Assembly (NCBI RefSeq): GCF_014898175.1
Contig: NZ_CP062948.1
Span: 1,302,001-1,366,000, forward strand
DNA from: Bifidobacterium lemurum
GTDB lineage: Bacteria; Actinomycetota; Actinomycetes; Actinomycetales; Bifidobacteriaceae
Reading direction: 5' to 3'
Length of the DNA stretch: 64,000 bases
Part shown: positions 16,941 to 25,229 of the stretch, in pieces
Position numbering within the stretch: position 1 is the stretch's first letter
Layout of the letters: the number at the start of each line of letters is the position of its first letter
Notes under the pieces: model-generated
Databases searched by the model: none
What the model saw: the letters and a program-made list of their open reading frames with translations, nothing else
What the model was told of the DNA's origin: nothing
Position numbers and translations under genes: made by a program

Positions 16941-17645
16941 ATGGATGGATTCGTGCCTACATTGGAGCAAATCGACGAGCTGCATAGGAAGATCGCGCCC
17001 TCCGAGGCGGCCTATGAGCTGGTGCATACCCATTGCGTGATCGTGTCCCGAATCGCCTGCCAGCTGGCGCGCCGGCGGAACGCGCTGTTCGTGTGCCAAT
17101 GCACGCTGCCTCAAGGCGGGGAGGTGCCGCCGACCGATGGCGTGACGGGCGGCACGACGCCGCCGCGTCTGTTGGATGAGCGTCTGACGATGATCGGCGG
17201 CCTGCTGCATGACATCGGCACCTATCGCGTGCTCAAGCACGATGGCACGGACGGCGAGGAGCTCAAGTTCAGCAAAAAACGCTATATTCTGCACGGCCTG
17301 CTGGGCTACGAATACCTGATCGGCGAGGGCGTGAGCGAGGAGATCGCCCAATTCGCGCGCAACCACACGGGCGTGGGGCTCACGCGCGAGGATGTGGAAC
17401 GCCAGGGGCTGCCGTTGCCGCCCGACGACTACGTGCCGATGAACCTCGAGCAGGAGGCGGTGATGGTGGCCGACAAATACCACAGCAAGTCGGTGCCGCC
17501 CAAATTCCTTTCCGTGGATGCCTACACGGCCCGCGCCGAACGCTTCGGCGAGGAGAACAAACGCCGCTGGCTTGACGCCGTCGAACAATACGGCGTGCCG
17601 GACATCCCCGCGCTGGCCGCCGAATACGGCATGCGCATGATCTGA
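16941..17645 (+). CDS. HD-domain phosphohydrolase
   Basis: This 234-residue protein has HD-superfamily metal ligands: THCVIVSRIA (His near residue 34), LLHDIGTYR (HD near 93), HGLLGYEYL (near 121) and RNHTGVG (near 143). The family hydrolyses phosphoester or phosphoanhydride bonds in nucleotides; the substrate here cannot be named. The frame is open further upstream into the REP-like repeat, but the family N-terminus and the TACAAT box six bases upstream favour ATG 16941. A stem GGCCCGTC/GACGGGCC (17646-17677) follows the stop. Confidence 0.85.
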   Translation: MDGFVPTLEQIDELHRKIAPSEAAYELVHTHCVIVSRIACQLARRRNALFVCQCTLPQGGEVPPTDGVTGGTTPPRLLDERLTMIGGLLHDIGTYRVLKHDGTDGEELKFSKKRYILHGLLGYEYLIGEGVSEEIAQFARNHTGVGLTREDVERQGLPLPPDDYVPMNLEQEAVMVADKYHSKSVPPKFLSVDAYTARAERFGEENKRRWLDAVEQYGVPDIPALAAEYGMRMI

Positions 17646-17922
17646 GGCCCGTCCCGTGGGGCCTTACGTGACGGGCCGGCCAGTCCGTGGAGCCTGCGAT
17701 TGGTTCGCCGCGTTATGGTTCGCAGGGTGCGAGGTATAGGCGATTGCGCAGGTGGGATCCGCGAGATGCCCCGGCGAGGCGATGGGCCGGTCCGGCCGCA
17801 TGTGGGAGGGCCGTGCCTTGTGTGGCTTTGACGATGACGAAATCGGGCCGGTCCGGCCGCATGTGGGAAGGCCCGTTGGGGATACGCGGAAGGGCCGGTC
17901 CGTTATGTGGGACCGGCCCTTT
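17646..17922. repeat. Intergenic region with 24-bp direct repeats and terminator-like hairpin
   Basis: GGGCCGGTCCGGCCGCATG and the next bases occur at 17784-17807 and 17845-17868, displaced by exactly 61 bp. A 10-bp perfect stem (GGGCCGGTCC, 17892-17901, with GGACCGGCCC, 17910-17919) follows with three T, between convergent genes; it may terminate transcription from either side. No gene is seen. Confidence 0.65.
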
Positions 17923-17959
17923 GGGTCACGGATGGCGTGGATGACGGAATCGCGCGCCG

Positions 17960-19300
17960 TCAGACACGGATGGTCTGGTCGGCGGTGTCGGCGACCTCCT
18001 GATCGGTGGTGACGATGATCACGCAATGCTTCGGATCGCCGCTGTGCGCCAGCTTGGACAGCGCCTTCAGCACCGTCACGGCTTCGTCGTCGTTCAGTCC
18101 GCGGGTCGGCTCGTCGAGGATCAGCACCTGCGCTTCGGTGCTGATGGCGCGGGCGATGGCGACCAGACGCTGCTGCACCAGCGGCAGCGTGCCGATCGGC
18201 ACGCCGGCGGTGGCCTCGTCGAAGCCGACCTGGGCCAGCAGTTCGCGGGCGATCACCGGCTTGGGCTTGAGGAAGTTGCGGTTCGAGGCCTCCATCGCGT
18301 ACAGCACGTTGCTTTCGGCGTCGAGATCCGGGCGCACGGCGTAGCGCTGCGGCACCAGGCCGAGGCGGTGGCCGCGCAGCTCGATGGGCTCCAACTCCTG
18401 CAGGTTCGCGCTTTTGTTCATCACCGTGCCGGAAGTCGGCAACGTCATGCCGCTCATCAGACCCATCAGCGCGACGCGCTTGGCGTCCGTGGGGATGTCC
18501 ATATCCTCATCGCCGATCGGCATGATGGCGTAGGTATGGCCCGCATGGCAGGCGAAATCCACCTCGCTGAAGATGTCGACTTTGCCCTTGGCTCCGGCCA
18601 GCGTCACCTTGTTGAAGGAGAAGGTGGGGTACGACTTGAGCAGGATCGCGTCCTCGCTGCCGCTGATGATCTCGCGGTCGATGCGCGAGGCGAGCGAGGT
18701 GGCCGGTTCGGCGGCCGCGGCATGGTCGACGGGATGTCCGTCGACGGTTTCCTCGGCGGCGTTCGCGTCCTGTTGCGCCAGTTTCAGCGTTTCGTCGACA
18801 TGGCGGGCGTTGTCGGCGGTGATTTGCGCCGATGAGCTGTGCGGCACGGCGAAATCCTCGTCGAGGGAGGACTCGCCATCGGCATCCGTTTCGGTCTCTG
18901 CGGCCGCGTCCGCCTCTTCGGCGATGTCGGCCGGGATGGAGAAGTCGTCGGTGAGGCCCAGCGCGTCAAGTCCGTCGGTCGATTCGGGCTCGTCGAAGGC
19001 GACGAGATCCTCGTCCGCGTCCTCGTCGAACACGATGCTGAACTCGACCGAAGCGGGGGCTTCTTCGGGCTCCTCGGAGGCTTCCGTTTCGATCGAAGCC
19101 TCGGCGTCGGCTTCGTCGTCCGTGGCGGCTTCGTCCGTCGCGGATTCCTCGTGGGACTTGCCGGCAGTGGTCTCGTTGGCGGACTCGTCCGTGGTTTCCG
19201 TGGTTTCCTCAGCCTCCGTGGTCTCGTCGGCGGTGGTTTTGTGGTCGCTCAAGGTCTCGTCCATCGTGTTCTCCTCGTTCATCGGATCGTTCTCGCTCAT
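17960..19300 (-). CDS. Degenerate ABC-type ATPase with long acidic N-terminal region
   Basis: The first 200 or so of 446 residues are low-complexity and rich in D/E/T/A. The rest (about 225-446) aligns with FtsE/MacB-type ABC ATPases, but key motifs are broken. The P-loop position reads MPIGDEDMDIPTDAKR without GxxGxGK. The signature LSGGQ is replaced by LPLVQQR. The switch histidine is lost (VTTDQEVAD). Walker B (VLILDEPTRGL) and the Q-loop (LVPQRY) remain. It probably no longer hydrolyses ATP and may be structural or regulatory. It overlaps the permease stop by ATGA (19297-19300), so it is translationally coupled to that gene. Confidence 0.85.
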   Translation of the reverse strand: MSENDPMNEENTMDETLSDHKTTADETTEAEETTETTDESANETTAGKSHEESATDEAATDDEADAEASIETEASEEPEEAPASVEFSIVFDEDADEDLVAFDEPESTDGLDALGLTDDFSIPADIAEEADAAAETETDADGESSLDEDFAVPHSSSAQITADNARHVDETLKLAQQDANAAEETVDGHPVDHAAAAEPATSLASRIDREIISGSEDAILLKSYPTFSFNKVTLAGAKGKVDIFSEVDFACHAGHTYAIMPIGDEDMDIPTDAKRVALMGLMSGMTLPTSGTVMNKSANLQELEPIELRGHRLGLVPQRYAVRPDLDAESNVLYAMEASNRNFLKPKPVIARELLAQVGFDEATAGVPIGTLPLVQQRLVAIARAISTEAQVLILDEPTRGLNDDEAVTVLKALSKLAHSGDPKHCVIIVTTDQEVADTADQTIRV

Positions 19301-20679
19301 GCCTGGGCCTCCGTATCGGCGTCGACGTCATGGGTGGGGGAATCGGTGGCTGCGGAGGCTTCCGCGGCGAACAACTGCGGCGTCGTGAACGCCACGGTGC
19401 GCAGCGCGGTCACGATGGCGATCGCCAAAACGACGCCCAAGCCGATCCATATGGAATGCCAGATCAGGCTGGAGCCGACCGACGTCTCATACGACACCAG
19501 GGCGGATCCGAGCGGCTTGGCGAGGAATCCACCGGCCAGTATGCCGACGGCCAGCGCCGGCAGCGTGACGATGAACACCTCAAGCATGAACTGCCATCCC
19601 AGCCGTCCGCGGGTCACGCCGGAGGCCAGGGCCATGCCGATCTCATCACGGCGGGATCGGGCGCACACGCCCACCAAGCACACCGCCAGCACGGCCGCTC
19701 CTCCGGCCACCGCCAATGCGATACCCACCACGCGGGCGGTGGAGGCGGCGCTGTTCAGCGGGGCGATCGATGCGTCGTAGGCCTCCAGCGAAGGCGAGGA
19801 CACCTCGTAGCCGTCCAACTCGCCGGAGTCCTGCAGCGCGGTGACGAAGGAATCGTACGAATCGGCGGTGCCGGGGTTGAACAGCACGTCGAGGTCGGGA
19901 ATCTCCCAGCCGCTTACATCGTCGGTGGAGGTCGGGTCCAGACCGGCGTTGGAGAAGGCGGGATAGTTCGTGTAGATCGCGTTGTCGCGGTTGCGCGCGG
20001 CGGTCACAGGATTGTCGACGTCCGCGTCGGCCACGTATTCGTAGATGCCGCGCACGGTGAGCTCGTAGGTGGTGTCGGCGTCGGTCGCGGTGGCCACCTC
20101 GAAGGTGTCGCCGACCTCCAGGCCGTTCTCGTCGGCGAAGGCCTGCGAGATCAGCGCGCCGGTGATGTCCGTGGTGCTGGTGCTGTAGTTCAGATGCTTG
20201 CCTTCGATCACCTTGTATCGGCCCATGTCGTTGGCGTGCGCCGCGTCCAGCGTGTAGAACGCGCGCCAGATCAGCGCGCCGCCGGTGGTGTCGTCGTCCT
20301 CGCCGTCGATGCTGCCTCCGGACAGGGCTGTGATGCCGTCCGTGGCGCGCACCGGGACCGTCTCGGTGACGGTGAAGTCGAAGCTGAGGCCCGCTTCTTG
20401 GGCCGCGGTGGCGAAGGTGGTGTAGTCGCTCCAGGTCAGATACTGCTCCGTGGAGTCCGAATCGGTCGCGGAGACCTTCTCCCATGTGGCGGCGGTCGGG
20501 CGGATGGACGCGTTGGCGGTCTGCTCCGCGCGGGTGGAACCGGTGGCCTCGGTGTTCGCCTGCACGATTGCGGCTGCTGTCATGGTGCCGAAAACGACCA
20601 CCAATACGATGGCCGCGGTCGCTGCGGAGCGCCCTTTATGGCGCATCAACGCCGACCAAGCGTTGCTGAGGACGAACAT
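19297..20679 (-). CDS. FtsX-like ABC transporter permease
   Basis: This 460-residue membrane protein has the MacB/FtsX layout: one N-terminal membrane helix (ATAAIVLVVVFGTMTAAAIV, about 20-40), a large extracytoplasmic domain (about 45-320) and three C-terminal helices (about 325-440) with RSRRDEIGMALASGVTR, the conserved cytosolic loop. SD GGAG lies nine bases before ATG 20679. It is coupled to the degenerate ABC protein and divergent from the iron operon, with which it may be functionally linked. The substrate is unknown. Confidence 0.88.
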   Translation of the reverse strand: MFVLSNAWSALMRHKGRSAATAAIVLVVVFGTMTAAAIVQANTEATGSTRAEQTANASIRPTAATWEKVSATDSDSTEQYLTWSDYTTFATAAQEAGLSFDFTVTETVPVRATDGITALSGGSIDGEDDDTTGGALIWRAFYTLDAAHANDMGRYKVIEGKHLNYSTSTTDITGALISQAFADENGLEVGDTFEVATATDADTTYELTVRGIYEYVADADVDNPVTAARNRDNAIYTNYPAFSNAGLDPTSTDDVSGWEIPDLDVLFNPGTADSYDSFVTALQDSGELDGYEVSSPSLEAYDASIAPLNSAASTARVVGIALAVAGGAAVLAVCLVGVCARSRRDEIGMALASGVTRGRLGWQFMLEVFIVTLPALAVGILAGGFLAKPLGSALVSYETSVGSSLIWHSIWIGLGVVLAIAIVTALRTVAFTTPQLFAAEASAATDSPTHDVDADTEAQA

Positions 20680-21239
20680 GCGATACTTCTCCAGTTCTCG
20701 TGCGGCGGCGACTCAGCCGCCAGCGGTCAGGACTACGCCACCACTATGGTCGCGCTATGTGTGCGTTTTCTTGTTCGTTACTGTTATACCTCTCAGCAAA
20801 ACCTGAATGCTTCCTGAAAGCCATGGTGTGGCATGGGCGTGGGCCGCCGTGCTGATGGGGCCTCGCGTAAGTCCGATCGCTGAGACCAAGTCAGTGGCAT
20901 ATATTACGGAACTCCGCCGTTTGCCGCGTATATTACGCCGATGACCTCCGATCAGCGACGCATATTACGGAGATCCGCCGTTCCCCGCGTAAATTCAGCC
21001 TCCGACCCCGTCCACAATGCGAAACGCAGGCTGCCTGTGACCACGATAAGAGACGCTTCGACCGCCGCCGTCGGCGGTCCGGGCACGGCCAAGGCGCGAT
21101 GCGACGCTTTTTCACGGGCGAACCCGCTGCCTTATACACCAAGAAAATCAGAAAAACAAGACTGTTGTTCGAGAATTTTTTTCTCTATCGTGATGCTTTG
21201 GATTTCCCAAAGACGCACCCTGATGAGAGAGGAACAGGC
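20680..21239. other. Divergent promoter region with ATATTACG repeats
   Basis: This 560-bp gap holds ATATTACGGA...TCCGCCGTT...CCGCGTA twice (20901-20934 and 20962-20995, displaced 61 bp) and a third ATATTACG at 20930. It also holds a hairpin ACCGCCG/CGGCGGT (21061-21078) and a candidate promoter for the iron operon. The open frame from 21099 is treated as leader, not coding. No classic DtxR box is recognised. Confidence 0.5.
21111..21138 (+). promoter_or_regulatory. Candidate promoter of the iron-uptake operon
   Basis: TTCACG (21111-21116), a 16-bp spacer and TATACA (21133-21138) lie about 100 bases before the FTR1 ATG, within the only clearly AT-richer stretch of the gap. Confidence 0.4.
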
Positions 21240-22988
21240 ATGTCTGCACGCATGGCGACGGCATCCCACGGCACCGGCCGTGTGACGGCGAAGCTGGGCG
21301 CATGGTTGGTGCTGGTCGTGGCGGCGCTGATGATGGCCGCGATGATGGTCCCCGCCACCGCCCATGCGGATGAGGACGACGCCGACTACGATTCGTGGAG
21401 CGCCATCGCCGACGCGATCGACGAGCGTCTGGCCGAAGGCGCGCAGACCTACCAGGACGGCGACCGCGCCGGAGCCGCGGCCGATTTCAGCGCCGCGCTC
21501 AACGCCATCTACGTGGCCTCCAATTTCGCGACCGTGACCAACGACACCATCGGCGCGGAGACCTACCAGTCGCAGACCCAACAGTTCAGATCCATCCAGC
21601 AGCTCGCCTACAAGCAGGGCTCCGAAGCGGAGATCGAGACGCAGACCGCCGCGCTGAGCGCCGAACTCGACGCCACCGCCGCCACGCTCGACGCCAACGC
21701 CGACCTCGCCGCCCCGCGCGACTACGCCAAGGCCCGCGAGGAGAAGACCAAGGCCGAACGCGAGGTGCTCGACGCCAACAAGGTGAACAAGAACACCGGC
21801 CGCGGCGACCGCTCATGGAGCGACGTGGCCGCCGAAATGGTCGAAATCCTCGACCAGGCGCTCGAGGACTCCAAAACCGACGGCACCAAGGGCTCGGACG
21901 GCGTGAACAACGCCTACTACCAGTACTACGAGAAACTCGGCTTCGAGAAGAACGTGATGAACGCCATCGGCGGCGACCGCGTCTCCAAGGTGGAAAGCAC
22001 CTTCAAGAACGCGCGCAAGGCCATGGTCAAGGGCGAGGACGCCACCCAATACATCGAAGAGCTCAGCGCCATGCTCGTCGAGGATGGTGCCGAACTCGAC
22101 GGAGGCGCGGGCGAGAACGTGAGCGGCTTCACCAAGTGGGTCACCAGCTCCATCGGACAGGCCTTCCTGATCCTCGTGCGCGAGGGACTCGAGGCGCTGC
22201 TCGTCGTGGCCGCCATCATCGCCTATCTGGTGAAATCCGGCAACAAACGCTTCACCAAGTGGATCTACCTCGGCGTGGTCGTGGGCCTGATCGGCTCGGG
22301 CATCGTCGCCGTGGTCTTCATGCTGCTGTTCGGCGGCTCCGGCCCGGTGCAGGAGACCATGGAGGGCGTGTGCGCGCTTATCGCCATGTGCATGCTGCTG
22401 TGGACCAGCAACTGGATGCTCAACAAATCCAGCGTCGAGGCGTGGAACCGCTACATCCGCACCAAAACCGAATCCGCGGTCGCCGCGGCGAACACCACCG
22501 TGGGCGCCGCCGAGAAGACCACGCTGGGCACGGTGGTCTCGCTCGCCATGCTGAGCTTCCTCGCCGTGTTCCGCGAAGGCGCCGAAACCGTGATCTTCTA
22601 CCAGTCGATCTATTCGATGACCCAGGATTCGCAGGGCATGTGGATCGGCGGCATCGCCGCGGCCGTGGTGCTGGTGATCGTGTTCGTGATCATCCGCTTC
22701 ACCTCCGTGAGGATTCCGATCGGCCCGTTCTTCCTCGTCACCAGCATCCTGATGTCCATTCTGGTCGTCATCTTCGCCGGCGGCGGCGTGCACTCGCTGA
22801 TCGAAGGCGATGTGCTGAGCGGCATCTACCTCGAAGGCGTGCCCACCAACGATTGGCTCGGCTTCTACCCGTACGTCGAAACCCTGGTGGCCCAGGCGTT
22901 GGCGGCCGTGGCCGTGATCGCCCTGTTCGTGGTCGGATTCATTAAACAGCGCAGGGCCAAGGCCTCGTTGGACAAGACCGCCGCGTAG
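21240..22988 (+). CDS. FTR1-family iron permease with extracytoplasmic domain
   Basis: The 582-residue protein begins with a signal sequence (hydrophobic core LGAWLVLVVAALMMAAMMVP, cleavage near AHA-DE). It has an alpha-helical extracytoplasmic domain up to about residue 300, then seven predicted membrane helices. Two REGxE-type iron-binding motifs are present, REGLEA (about 315) and REGAET (about 445), as in FTR1/EfeU. I chose ATG 21240 (SD GAGAGG) because it opens the signal peptide; an ATG at 21099 would put about 47 unlikely residues in front. It heads the iron operon. Similar FTR1-P19 pairs in B. breve have been described as bfeUO (from memory). Confidence 0.92.
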   Translation: MSARMATASHGTGRVTAKLGAWLVLVVAALMMAAMMVPATAHADEDDADYDSWSAIADAIDERLAEGAQTYQDGDRAGAAADFSAALNAIYVASNFATVTNDTIGAETYQSQTQQFRSIQQLAYKQGSEAEIETQTAALSAELDATAATLDANADLAAPRDYAKAREEKTKAEREVLDANKVNKNTGRGDRSWSDVAAEMVEILDQALEDSKTDGTKGSDGVNNAYYQYYEKLGFEKNVMNAIGGDRVSKVESTFKNARKAMVKGEDATQYIEELSAMLVEDGAELDGGAGENVSGFTKWVTSSIGQAFLILVREGLEALLVVAAIIAYLVKSGNKRFTKWIYLGVVVGLIGSGIVAVVFMLLFGGSGPVQETMEGVCALIAMCMLLWTSNWMLNKSSVEAWNRYIRTKTESAVAAANTTVGAAEKTTLGTVVSLAMLSFLAVFREGAETVIFYQSIYSMTQDSQGMWIGGIAAAVVLVIVFVIIRFTSVRIPIGPFFLVTSILMSILVVIFAGGGVHSLIEGDVLSGIYLEGVPTNDWLGFYPYVETLVAQALAAVAVIALFVVGFIKQRRAKASLDKTAA

Positions 22989-23040
22989 TCCAAAAAAGTT
23001 TTTCCCTAGTCAAACCACAGGAAAAGAAAAGAGAAACATC

Positions 23041-23676
23041 ATGTTGAAGAACAAGAAGCTCGCCGCTCTGCTCGGCGTTCTGCTCGCCGGTTCGATGGCC
23101 TTCTCGCTGTCCGCCTGCGGCAACACCGACACCGCGTCGGACGCCACCGCCGACACCGACACCTCCGCCACCACGGAGGACACCACGGATACGGCCGACG
23201 ACGCCGGCTTCGAGGAGATCCCGATCGGCACCGACCAGGAGGTCGGCGTGCTGAACGTGGCCGCCGTGTACTTCCAGCCGGTGGATATGGAACCGGCCGG
23301 CATGGGTCTGTCCGCCGCCGAGTCCAACCTGCATCTCGAGGCCGACATCCACGCCCTGGCCGACAACAACCTGGGCTACGGCGAAGGCGACTTCATTCCG
23401 AAGCTCACCGTGGACTACACCATCGCCAACAAGTCCGACGGCTCCGTGGTGCAGGAAGGCACCTTCATGGAGATGAACGCCTCCGACGGTCCGCACTACG
23501 GCGCGAACATCGCGCTCGACCAGGACGGCGAGTACACGCTGACCTTCACCATCCACTCCCCGGAGGAGAACGGCTGGCTGCTGCACGTCGACAAGGAGAC
23601 CGGCGTGACCGGAAGCTTCTGGACCGAGCCGCTCGAAGCCACCTTCGACTGGGACTACACGGTTCATCAGTGGTGA
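23041..23676 (+). CDS. P19-type iron-transport lipoprotein
   Basis: This 211-residue protein has a lipoprotein signal (LSAC lipobox, Cys near residue 22) and a T/D-rich tether. A P19/Tpd-like immunoglobulin-fold domain follows, with the metal-binding hallmarks EPAGMGLSAAESNLHLEADI and GPHYGAN. It is the extracytoplasmic partner of the FTR1 permease, binding iron (and in relatives copper) for delivery to it. It lies 52 bases after the permease gene. The palindrome at 23675-23697 overlaps its stop codon. Confidence 0.93.
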   Translation: MLKNKKLAALLGVLLAGSMAFSLSACGNTDTASDATADTDTSATTEDTTDTADDAGFEEIPIGTDQEVGVLNVAAVYFQPVDMEPAGMGLSAAESNLHLEADIHALADNNLGYGEGDFIPKLTVDYTIANKSDGSVVQEGTFMEMNASDGPHYGANIALDQDGEYTLTFTIHSPEENGWLLHVDKETGVTGSFWTEPLEATFDWDYTVHQW

Positions 23677-23901
23677 GACAGTCCAGTGGACTGTCTCAAG
23701 CAGCGAGCAGCGGTAGCGTTGCGAGCGTCGCAGGGTCGTTTGAAATCCGAATAATAGAGAGCCCAGTGGGCTCTCTATCGGATTTCAAGCGCGCCACAAT
23801 TTCGGCGCGTAACAATTCTCAGATAGTGAGAAAGCTACGGATAGTGGAAAGTGAGTAACCTTCCACATAGGGCACTTCACGTCCGAATACGTGAAGTGCC
23901 C
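23675..23901 (+). promoter_or_regulatory. Three intercistronic hairpins in the iron operon
   Basis: Hairpin 1: GAGACAGTCC-AGT-GGACTGTCTC (23675-23697), overlapping the P19 stop. Hairpin 2: outer stem TTGAAATCCGA/TCGGATTTCAA and inner stem AGAGAGCCC-AGT-GGGCTCTCT (23740-23788). Hairpin 3: GGGCACTTCACGT/ACGTGAAGTGCCC with a 6-nt loop (23870-23901). None has a T-run. They could set RNA stability or attenuation between the FTR1/P19 pair and the downstream genes. Confidence 0.65.
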
Positions 23902-23948
23902 ATCACCGTACTTAAGGGTTATCCACGATAACCGATTGAAGGAGATAC

Positions 23949-25220
23949 ATGCTGGGGCAATATGTGCAGGCGCTGCCGGGAATGCTCGGCCCGTGTCTAC
24001 TGGTGATGTGCATGAGCGTGCTCCTCACCGTGGGCGAGGGGCGTGACAAGCCCGTCAGCGCGCATTGGCGTCTGGCCGGCCTGCTGGTCGGTCTGACGGG
24101 CGCGATCATATTCGCCGCGCTGCGTGCGACCGCCGTGGTCGACCGCCGTTCCACGGTGAACCTGCCGACACTGATCGGCTGCGTCATCCTCGACGTGCTG
24201 ATGATCGCCGTCGTGCTTTCCGCCCGCAAGCTCACCCGTGATTGGCACCGCCACGCGTTCGCCCTGCACGCGGCCAACGCCGTGGCGGGCTTGGGCATCG
24301 CGTTCACCACGTTCTACATCACGCCGGACGTGATCCTGCAGCTGACCAACTTCGTGGAACCGGACGAATCACCCTTCACCTCCGAGATGCTGCTGCGCGC
24401 GCTCGGCTTCGCGCTCGGCATCGGCACCGCCGTCGTCACGGCGGCGATCTTCCGCACCATGCGGTCCACCGCCGTGCGCTGGTCCTTCACCCTCGCGGCC
24501 CTGCTGGTGGTGGTGCTGAACCTCATCCACCATCTGACCGAGCTGTTCGCCCTGATGATGAACATGCTCATCCTCGTGCTGCACGGCCCCGCCTTCCGCA
24601 CGCTGATCCTGTTCCACAACCACACCACGCAGCTGACCATCGCGCAGGCGCTGGTATTCCTCATCCCCGCCGTGGCCTCCGTGGTGGCGGGCTTCCGCAT
24701 GTCGAAAACGGGCGCGAACGAGGCCATCGTCCGCTCGCATATCGCGTTCAAACGCCGTGCCAAGGCGGCGGCCGCATGGAGTCTGGTCGCGATGGTCGCC
24801 GTCACCGTCTCGCTCACCTGGGGCATATACGAGAACAACAAAGAACCCGAGCTTTCCGAACCGGAACCCTATTCGCTCGAGGGCGGCGTGGCCACCATCA
24901 CCTTCGACCAGGTGAGCGACGGCCATCTGCACCGCTTCGAATACACCGCCGAAGACGGCACCGTGATGCGCTTCATCATCATCAAGAAGAACGGCGGCGC
25001 GTACGGCATCGGTCTCGACGCATGCGAAACCTGCGGCGACGCGGGCTACTACGAGCAGGACGGCAAAATCATCTGCAAGCGCTGCGACGTGGCCATCAAC
25101 CTCGCGACCATCGGATTCAAGGGCGGCTGCAACCCGGTGCCCTTCGACTATACGGTGGGCGACGGCGAAATCACCATCCAAACCGCCGATCTTGACGCCT
25201 TGTCGGCGCATTTCCAGTAA
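23949..25220 (+). CDS. DUF2318 (Fe-S-containing) membrane protein
   Basis: The N-terminal ~280 of 423 residues form about seven to eight hydrophobic helices. The C-terminal ~130 residues are the DUF2318 domain, with two CxxC pairs (ACETCGDAGYY and ICKRCDVAIN) and a final GGCNP cysteine, predicted to hold metal or an Fe-S centre outside the membrane. Genes of this kind accompany FTR1/P19 and FtsX-ABC genes in several bacteria, where they are thought to take part in ferric-to-ferrous reduction or electron supply. The SD GAAGGAG precedes the ATG. Its stop is ten bases before the next gene's ATG. Confidence 0.9.
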   Translation: MLGQYVQALPGMLGPCLLVMCMSVLLTVGEGRDKPVSAHWRLAGLLVGLTGAIIFAALRATAVVDRRSTVNLPTLIGCVILDVLMIAVVLSARKLTRDWHRHAFALHAANAVAGLGIAFTTFYITPDVILQLTNFVEPDESPFTSEMLLRALGFALGIGTAVVTAAIFRTMRSTAVRWSFTLAALLVVVLNLIHHLTELFALMMNMLILVLHGPAFRTLILFHNHTTQLTIAQALVFLIPAVASVVAGFRMSKTGANEAIVRSHIAFKRRAKAAAAWSLVAMVAVTVSLTWGIYENNKEPELSEPEPYSLEGGVATITFDQVSDGHLHRFEYTAEDGTVMRFIIIKKNGGAYGIGLDACETCGDAGYYEQDGKIICKRCDVAINLATIGFKGGCNPVPFDYTVGDGEITIQTADLDALSAHFQ

Positions 25221-25229
25221 GGAGGCGTG

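Noticed and set aside
21099..21239. Upstream start of the FTR1 gene
   Set aside because: The extra 47 residues precede a normal signal peptide, lack an SD and overlap the candidate promoter.
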